NCBI GenBank assembly: GCA_022822545.1
Contig: JAJEBE010000043.1
Coordinates: 60,911 to 124,910 of the forward strand
Source of the DNA: Anaerolineae bacterium
Lineage (GTDB): Bacteria > Chloroflexota > Anaerolineae > Aggregatilineales > Phototrophicaceae
Reading direction: 5' to 3'
DNA: 64,000 nt
This document shows positions 59,724 to 64,000 of this stretch, in pieces; positions within the stretch are counted from its first letter, which is position 1, and each line of letters opens with the position of its first letter. Both the position numbers and the translations under genes were made by a program. Under the pieces are notes generated by a model that made no database searches, was not told where the DNA came from, and saw only the letters and a list, made by a program, of their open reading frames with translations.

Positions 59724-61469
59724 ATGCTGGAAGAATTGCGCATACAGAACTTCGCGGTGATCGACCGGCTGGAGCTTGCCTTTGGCGCCGGCTTCAACGT
59801 CATCACTGGCGAGACAGGCGCGGGCAAGTCGATCCTGGTGGACGCGGTCGAATTGCTGCTGGGAGCGCGCGCCGATCCCGTGGTCGTCCGCGCCGGCAGC
59901 GAACGCAGCCGCATCGAAGGCCTGTTCAAGCTGGATTCGCGAGCGCGTTTGACGGTTCAGCCGCTACTGGAACGGGAAGACCTGGTCGACGAAGAAGATT
60001 CGGAGTACCTGAGCATCATGCGCGAGGTTCGCCGGCCTGGCCGCTCGAGCGCTCGCATCAACGGCTTTCCCGTTCGGAGCGAAGTCCTCAGCGAGGTCGG
60101 CGGCGCGCTGGTGGATATTCACGGGCAAAGCCAACATCTCTCGCTTTTTCGGCCGCGTCATCATATCGACCTGCTGGATCGCTATGCCGATCTGCTGGAT
60201 TTGCGCGCGGGTCTGGCCAGAATGGTAGCCGAATTGACCGGGACGCAAGCCGAGATCCGTCGCCTGCGCGACGATCAGGAATCCTCACAGCGGCGGGCCG
60301 ATTTGCTGCGGCACGAGCTGGAAGAGATTCGCGCGGCCGAGCTTGACCCGGCGGAAGAGAAGGAGCTATTGGACCAGCGCAATCGCCTGGCGAATAGCGA
60401 GCAGTTGGCGAACCTGGCGGCGGAGGCGCTGCGCCTGCTCAATGGCGACGAGAGCGGGCAAGCGGTACCGGTGGTCGACGGGCTCATGGCGGCCGCGGCG
60501 GCGCTGGCGAGGCTGGCGAGCATCGACCCGGCGCTGACGCAGGAACATGCGCTGGCCGAAGACCTGGCGCAGGGGGCGCAAGACCTGGCGCTGACCCTGA
60601 CGCGCTACGCCGGCGAAGTGGAATACGATCCTTACCAGCTGGACGAGCTCGAAGAGCGGCTGGAACTCATCAGGACGCTTAAACGGCGATTCCGCGCCGA
60701 GAGCATCGACGAACTGCTCGCGTATGCCGAGCGCGCCGCGGCGGAGTTGCAGGGCATTGACGCGGGCGATGAACGGATGATAGAGCTGGCAGATCGCGAA
60801 GACAGGCTGATGCGTCAGATCGGTGATATCTGCGGGCGCTTGAGCCGGGCGCGCGCCCAAGCCGCCCAGGAAATGAGCGCGGCAGTGGTGGGCGAACTGG
60901 CTGACCTACGCATGGAGCAGGCGCGTTTCGAGGTCCTATTGGGGCAAGCGGAGCATCCGGCCGGCTGCATCATCGGCGACCGGCGCTATAAATTCGACGC
61001 CAAGGGCATGGATGATGTCGAGTTCATGCTGAGCGCGAACCCGGGCCAGCCGCCCCGTCCCTTGGCCAAAGTAGCCTCCGGCGGCGAGGCGGCCCGCATC
61101 ATGCTGGCGCTGAAACGTGTCTTGACAGCGGCCGATCAGACGCCCACGCTGATCTTCGACGAGGTCGATCAGGGCATCGGCGGGCGCATCGGCGCGGTCG
61201 TCGGCGAGAAGCTCTGGTCGCTTTCGGATGAGCATCAGGTGCTCTGCGTCACCCATCTGCCGCAACTGGCGAGTTACGCCGATGTCCATTTCCAGGTGGC
61301 CAAGGACATGACCAGTTCACATGCGGCGACCGAGGTGCGGCAGTTGCGCGACGATAATGAGCGCGTGGCTGAGTTGGCGGCGATGTTGGGCACGGCTGGC
61401 GCGGCCGGCTTGCAGTCGGCGCGGGAGATTCTCGATGCCGCGCGGACAATAAAGAACAGTTCAAACTAG
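59724..61469 (+). CDS. recN: DNA repair protein RecN
   Basis: A 581-residue SMC-like ATPase. Walker A GETGAGKS is at 29-36. Long coiled-coil arms lie at about 150-380 (rich in Leu/Glu/Arg). The C-terminal signature ASGGEAARIMLALKRVL and Walker B TLIFDEVDQGIGGRIG follow, with CVTHLPQLASYAD. RecN acts in double-strand-break repair, partnered by RecA (also in this window). ATG 59724. The DUF262 gene follows 13 bp later with GGAAG as its ribosome site. Confidence 0.94.
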   Translation: MLEELRIQNFAVIDRLELAFGAGFNVITGETGAGKSILVDAVELLLGARADPVVVRAGSERSRIEGLFKLDSRARLTVQPLLEREDLVDEEDSEYLSIMREVRRPGRSSARINGFPVRSEVLSEVGGALVDIHGQSQHLSLFRPRHHIDLLDRYADLLDLRAGLARMVAELTGTQAEIRRLRDDQESSQRRADLLRHELEEIRAAELDPAEEKELLDQRNRLANSEQLANLAAEALRLLNGDESGQAVPVVDGLMAAAAALARLASIDPALTQEHALAEDLAQGAQDLALTLTRYAGEVEYDPYQLDELEERLELIRTLKRRFRAESIDELLAYAERAAAELQGIDAGDERMIELADREDRLMRQIGDICGRLSRARAQAAQEMSAAVVGELADLRMEQARFEVLLGQAEHPAGCIIGDRRYKFDAKGMDDVEFMLSANPGQPPRPLAKVASGGEAARIMLALKRVLTAADQTPTLIFDEVDQGIGGRIGAVVGEKLWSLSDEHQVLCVTHLPQLASYADVHFQVAKDMTSSHAATEVRQLRDDNERVAELAAMLGTAGAAGLQSAREILDAARTIKNSSN

Positions 61470-61482
61470 AAAGGAAGCGAAA

Positions 61483-63414
61483 ATGGATGTCAACACGATA
61501 CTTGGGCTGATTAATACGGGCTCCATAGCGTTGCCGCGGTTTCAGCGCGGTTATGTGTGGAAGCGGCCCGATGTCAGCAAACTGATGCAGTCACTGTACA
61601 AACGCTACCCAGTCGGCAACCTGCTGATTTGGGAGACGCAAGCTACACAGGATATCATCAGGGGGGAACAGGTGCTTGGGCCGGGCGCTCACAAGCTCTT
61701 GCTTGATGGTCAACAACGCATCACCACCTTGTACGGCATCATATACGATAAAGTGCCTCCATTCTCAGATGGCAATCCGGCGTCTTTCCGCAATCTGTAC
61801 TTCAACGTTGAGACGGAAGTCTTTGAGTTTTATGGTCCAGTGCGGATGAAAAACGACCCGCTCTGGATATCGGTTACGGAGGTTATGCAAAAGGGGCTGG
61901 ATCCATTCTTCGAGCGATTTGCTGCCTTAGAGAGCAAAACGGTCTACTTTAGCCGGGTGAATCAGCTCGCCAACATAAAGAATCGCTTTTTCCACATTGA
62001 AACTGTTAGCGGTACTGATAAGGACATCGACACGGTTGTCGATATCTTTAATCAAGTAAATAGCGGCGGGACAAAGCTATCCAAAGGCGACTTGGCGCTG
62101 GCAAAGATCAGCGCGTATTGGCCTGAGGCGCGTGGAGAAATGCAGGTTCGATTGGACCGCTGGAGACAGGCAGGCTATGACAAGTTCAATCTAGACTGGG
62201 TGCTGCGCTGCATAAACGCCATTCTAACAGGACAATCGGACTTTGCGGAACTGGACAGGCATGCTTTTGATGCCGCAAAGATATCGGATGGGCTGAAGCG
62301 GGCCGAGAAGCAGGTAGACGCCGCGCTCAACCACATCGCCTGGCGCTTGGGCTTAGACCATCAGCGGGTTCTAGGCAGCCCGAACTCTCTGCCTGCAATC
62401 ATTCGTTATTTCGACAAGTTAGGTAAATTCCCGAATCAGCAAACGATCGACCGGCTGCTGTATTGGTATGTGCATGCCATGCTTTGGGGCCGCTATTCCG
62501 GCCCAGTCGAGTCGACGATGCGACAAGACCTCGTCGCAGTCGATGACAACGAGGATGCAGTCGCGACGCTCATAGAGCTATTGCGGCTCAGTCGCGGCGG
62601 CTTGCACATTGAAGCGCAACACTTCACCGATTGGTCGCGCGGGAGCCGCTTTTACCCCTTGCTCTATATGCTGACGCGGGTCTATGGCACACGCGATCTC
62701 TGTAGTGGGATAGAACTGAAGCTGTCCTTGCTAGGGAAGATGAGCTATCTTGAACTTCACCATATCTTCCCCAAGTCTAAGCTATATCAAGCTGGTTATC
62801 GGCGACCAGAAGTGAACGCTTTGGCCAACTTCACCTTCTTAACCGCGTCATGTAATCACAAGATATCGGCCACGCTTCCAGAAGTATACTTCCCACAATG
62901 CGAGGCGGAGCACCCGGGCGTCCTGCATTCGCATTGGATTCCGAAGGACGAGCAGCTATGGAAAATCGAGAATTATCGCGACTTCCTTGCCGCCCGTCGC
63001 GAATTGCTTGCGAAAGCCGCCAACAACTTCCTAGACCAACTATACCATGGCGAGCTCTCGCAATTCACTGTGACAGACAGGTTCAAGCAAGCGCAAGAGC
63101 ACGCCCGTCCCGTAAGCGTCATCAGCGACGACGAAGAAGCGGTTCTGCTCGAGGCCATGGCTTGGATGAAATCCCAGGATTTGCCTGCTGGGGAATTCGG
63201 CTACGAGATAACCGATTCCTACACTGGAGGGGAATATGTTCTCGACCTGGCCTGGCCGCGGGGTATTCAGACAGACCGAAGCGAACCCGTTGCTCTGCTC
63301 ATTGACGAAGAAGTGGATACCTTACGGGCAGCGCAGCATGTGTTTAACTGTTTCACTTCGTTGGCAGAGCTGCAAGCCTATGTCCAGCGTGACATCCTGG
63401 GCGAGTTCGCTTGA
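61483..63414 (+). CDS. DUF262/DUF1524 (GmrSD-like) nuclease-type protein
   Basis: A 643-residue protein. The N-terminal DUF262 domain has PRFQRGYVW (18-26), LLDGQQRITTLY (72-83; the DGQQR motif, a ParB-like NTP site) and FNQVNSGGTKLSKGDLALAK. The C-terminal part has the DUF1524 HNH nuclease motif ELHHIFPKSKLY (H426, H427) and NFTFLTASCNHKIS. GmrSD and SspE proteins of this type cut modified or phage DNA. Here a single polypeptide holds both domains. A further segment (about 560-643, EEAVLLEAMAWMKSQD and so on) resembles no domain I know. It sits directly after recN, so it may be co-transcribed. Likely a defence protein. Confidence 0.82.
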   Translation: MDVNTILGLINTGSIALPRFQRGYVWKRPDVSKLMQSLYKRYPVGNLLIWETQATQDIIRGEQVLGPGAHKLLLDGQQRITTLYGIIYDKVPPFSDGNPASFRNLYFNVETEVFEFYGPVRMKNDPLWISVTEVMQKGLDPFFERFAALESKTVYFSRVNQLANIKNRFFHIETVSGTDKDIDTVVDIFNQVNSGGTKLSKGDLALAKISAYWPEARGEMQVRLDRWRQAGYDKFNLDWVLRCINAILTGQSDFAELDRHAFDAAKISDGLKRAEKQVDAALNHIAWRLGLDHQRVLGSPNSLPAIIRYFDKLGKFPNQQTIDRLLYWYVHAMLWGRYSGPVESTMRQDLVAVDDNEDAVATLIELLRLSRGGLHIEAQHFTDWSRGSRFYPLLYMLTRVYGTRDLCSGIELKLSLLGKMSYLELHHIFPKSKLYQAGYRRPEVNALANFTFLTASCNHKISATLPEVYFPQCEAEHPGVLHSHWIPKDEQLWKIENYRDFLAARRELLAKAANNFLDQLYHGELSQFTVTDRFKQAQEHARPVSVISDDEEAVLLEAMAWMKSQDLPAGEFGYEITDSYTGGEYVLDLAWPRGIQTDRSEPVALLIDEEVDTLRAAQHVFNCFTSLAELQAYVQRDILGEFA

Positions 63415-63476
63415 TGTAAGATTCCCCACCCGCCCCTCGTCCATAACAAGTAGGACAAGCATCAGGAGCACCCGCC

Positions 63477-63761
63477 ATGCCCAACCCACATGATGGCGAC
63501 CAACTAGAAAAATTCTTCGACTTCATCGTCAACGCCCCGGCCGATGAAACCTTGATCAAAATGGATTGCAACGACTGCTGCGAGAAGATCACCCAGTTGG
63601 CGGAACAAGTCGCCAACGGCGCCGACCTCAGCGAGATCCTGCCGGAGATGCAGAAGTTCATGCACTATTGGGGCGATTGCCGCGAAGAATTTGAAGCGCT
63701 CGTGGCAGTGCTGAAACAGGAAAAGGCGCTGGAAAACTTTGACTTTTCCGCATTGGAATAA
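63477..63761 (+). CDS. Small cysteine-containing acidic protein
   Basis: A 94-residue protein. After an acidic helix there is C-x-x-C-C (MDCNDCCEKI) and later H-x4-C (FMHYWGDC-REEFEALV). The pattern and the helical end recall the zinc-binding anti-sigma type, but the second half (HxxxxC in place of HxxxCxxC) is incomplete. I do not recognise the family. It ends 99 bp before the IS3-like left end. Confidence 0.5.
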   Translation: MPNPHDGDQLEKFFDFIVNAPADETLIKMDCNDCCEKITQLAEQVANGADLSEILPEMQKFMHYWGDCREEFEALVAVLKQEKALENFDFSALE

Positions 63762-63860
63762 CCCTCGCCTTCGAATTGAAATATGAATTCATTGCAGTTT
63801 CCGTTTAATCATGTCACATAATCATCCGAAATCTCCCCTCCCTCTTTATGGGGGGATGGG

Positions 63861-64000
63861 TGAACTTGCCCCGATTTTGTGGACAGCCAAGTTGTCCAAT
63901 ACAATCAGGTGAGAAAGGTAGGTTGGAGTCGATGATGAAGTATCCGGACGAATTGAAACGGGAGGCGCTCAATTTAGCGGCCAAGCCCGGCGTGAGTGTG
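63861..64000 (+). mobile_element. IS3-type insertion sequence, left end (cut by the window)
   Basis: TGAACTTGCCCCGATTTTGT starts at 63861, the usual form of an IS3-family terminal inverted repeat (TG-x-x-(C/T)TGCCCC). A transposase frame begins 71 bases later. The right end is outside the window, so exact group and completeness cannot be checked. Confidence 0.65.
63932..64000 (+). CDS. IS3-family transposase OrfA, N-terminal fragment
   Basis: ATG 63932 begins a frame of 23 codons to the window end: MMKYPDELKREALNLAAKPG and on. This is the start of the IS3/IS911 OrfA helix-turn-helix (consensus of the kind F/Y-P-x-E-F/L-K-x-E-A-V-x-L-A). GGAG lies 3 bases before the ATG. OrfA binds the terminal repeats; OrfB with the DDE catalytic site should follow. 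Confidence 0.75.
   Translation, partial: MMKYPDELKREALNLAAKPGVSV

Noticed and set aside
13945..63825. ATGTCACATAATCAT occurs at 13945-13959 and 63811-63825
   Set aside because: A few shared 15-mers are expected by chance between pairs of sites in 64 kb, and the flanks do not match.
1..64000. CRISPR arrays, tRNA and rRNA genes
   Set aside because: No regularly spaced repeats, no TTCGANTC-type tRNA arms in a proper fold and no rRNA-like stretches were seen on reading; a dedicated search was not possible.

Overview
The window is about 58-60% G+C bacterial DNA with no rRNA, tRNA or CRISPR array that I can see. Gene content points to a member of the Chloroflexota, probably Anaerolineae-like: a CSLREA-type beta-helix surface protein, secreted SH3 and CARDB proteins, CoxE-type VWA and MoxR proteins, F420-type (DUF385) flavoproteins, phytanoyl-CoA dioxygenase, enolase-superfamily and sulfatase genes, and frequent TTG/GTG starts. 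The lineage is an inference from gene types, not from a marker-gene comparison.

Layout. 1-1 kb: the end of an MFS gene and a RelE-type toxin-antitoxin pair. 1-10 kb: catabolic and housekeeping enzymes (PIG-L deacetylase, FAH hydrolase, SDR epimerase, SppA protease, PepF peptidase) and a beta-helix surface protein bracketed by short CACAGAG-rich repeats. 10.1-10.8 kb: a RAYT transposase between two perfect inverted 25-bp REP elements, with solo REP copies at 16.7, 40.8 and 44.3 kb. 10.9-18 kb: GH4 glycosidase, C39-like peptidase, sulfatase, an unknown protein and a mandelate-racemase-like dehydratase, suggesting use of sugars, sugar acids and sulfated glycans. 18-23 kb: an MNT/HepT pair whose hepT has an early stop codon, a VWA protein, and a HigB-like toxin whose partner lacks a helix-turn-helix. 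23-31 kb: TsaE/TsaB, an ALDH7-type dehydrogenase, MoxR ATPase, and a small retropepsin-like cassette. 31-37 kb: AraC/PhyH divergon, a Tat-exported sugar ABC importer and a Cpn60-like protein that has lost a catalytic aspartate. 37-42 kb: CoaBC, SurE, RecA. 42-46 kb: a peptide-type ABC importer whose binding protein and permeases converge.

The most unusual region is 46.5-58 kb. The phosphate operon pstS-pstC-pstA-pstB encodes permeases about twice normal size. PstC carries, between its first two membrane segments, a second PstS-like domain whose segments appear in circularly permuted order; PstA carries two further large insertions. Downstream, on the other strand, lie three tandem ABC_sub_bind (TrpX-like) binding proteins with no transporter genes, plus remnants of a fourth that flank an AT-rich glycosyltransferase.

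The right end holds NAD kinase, a B-box-like membrane protein, RecN, a DUF262/DUF1524 nuclease-like protein that may be a defence gene, a small cysteine-containing protein, and the left end of an IS3-type element cut by the window edge.
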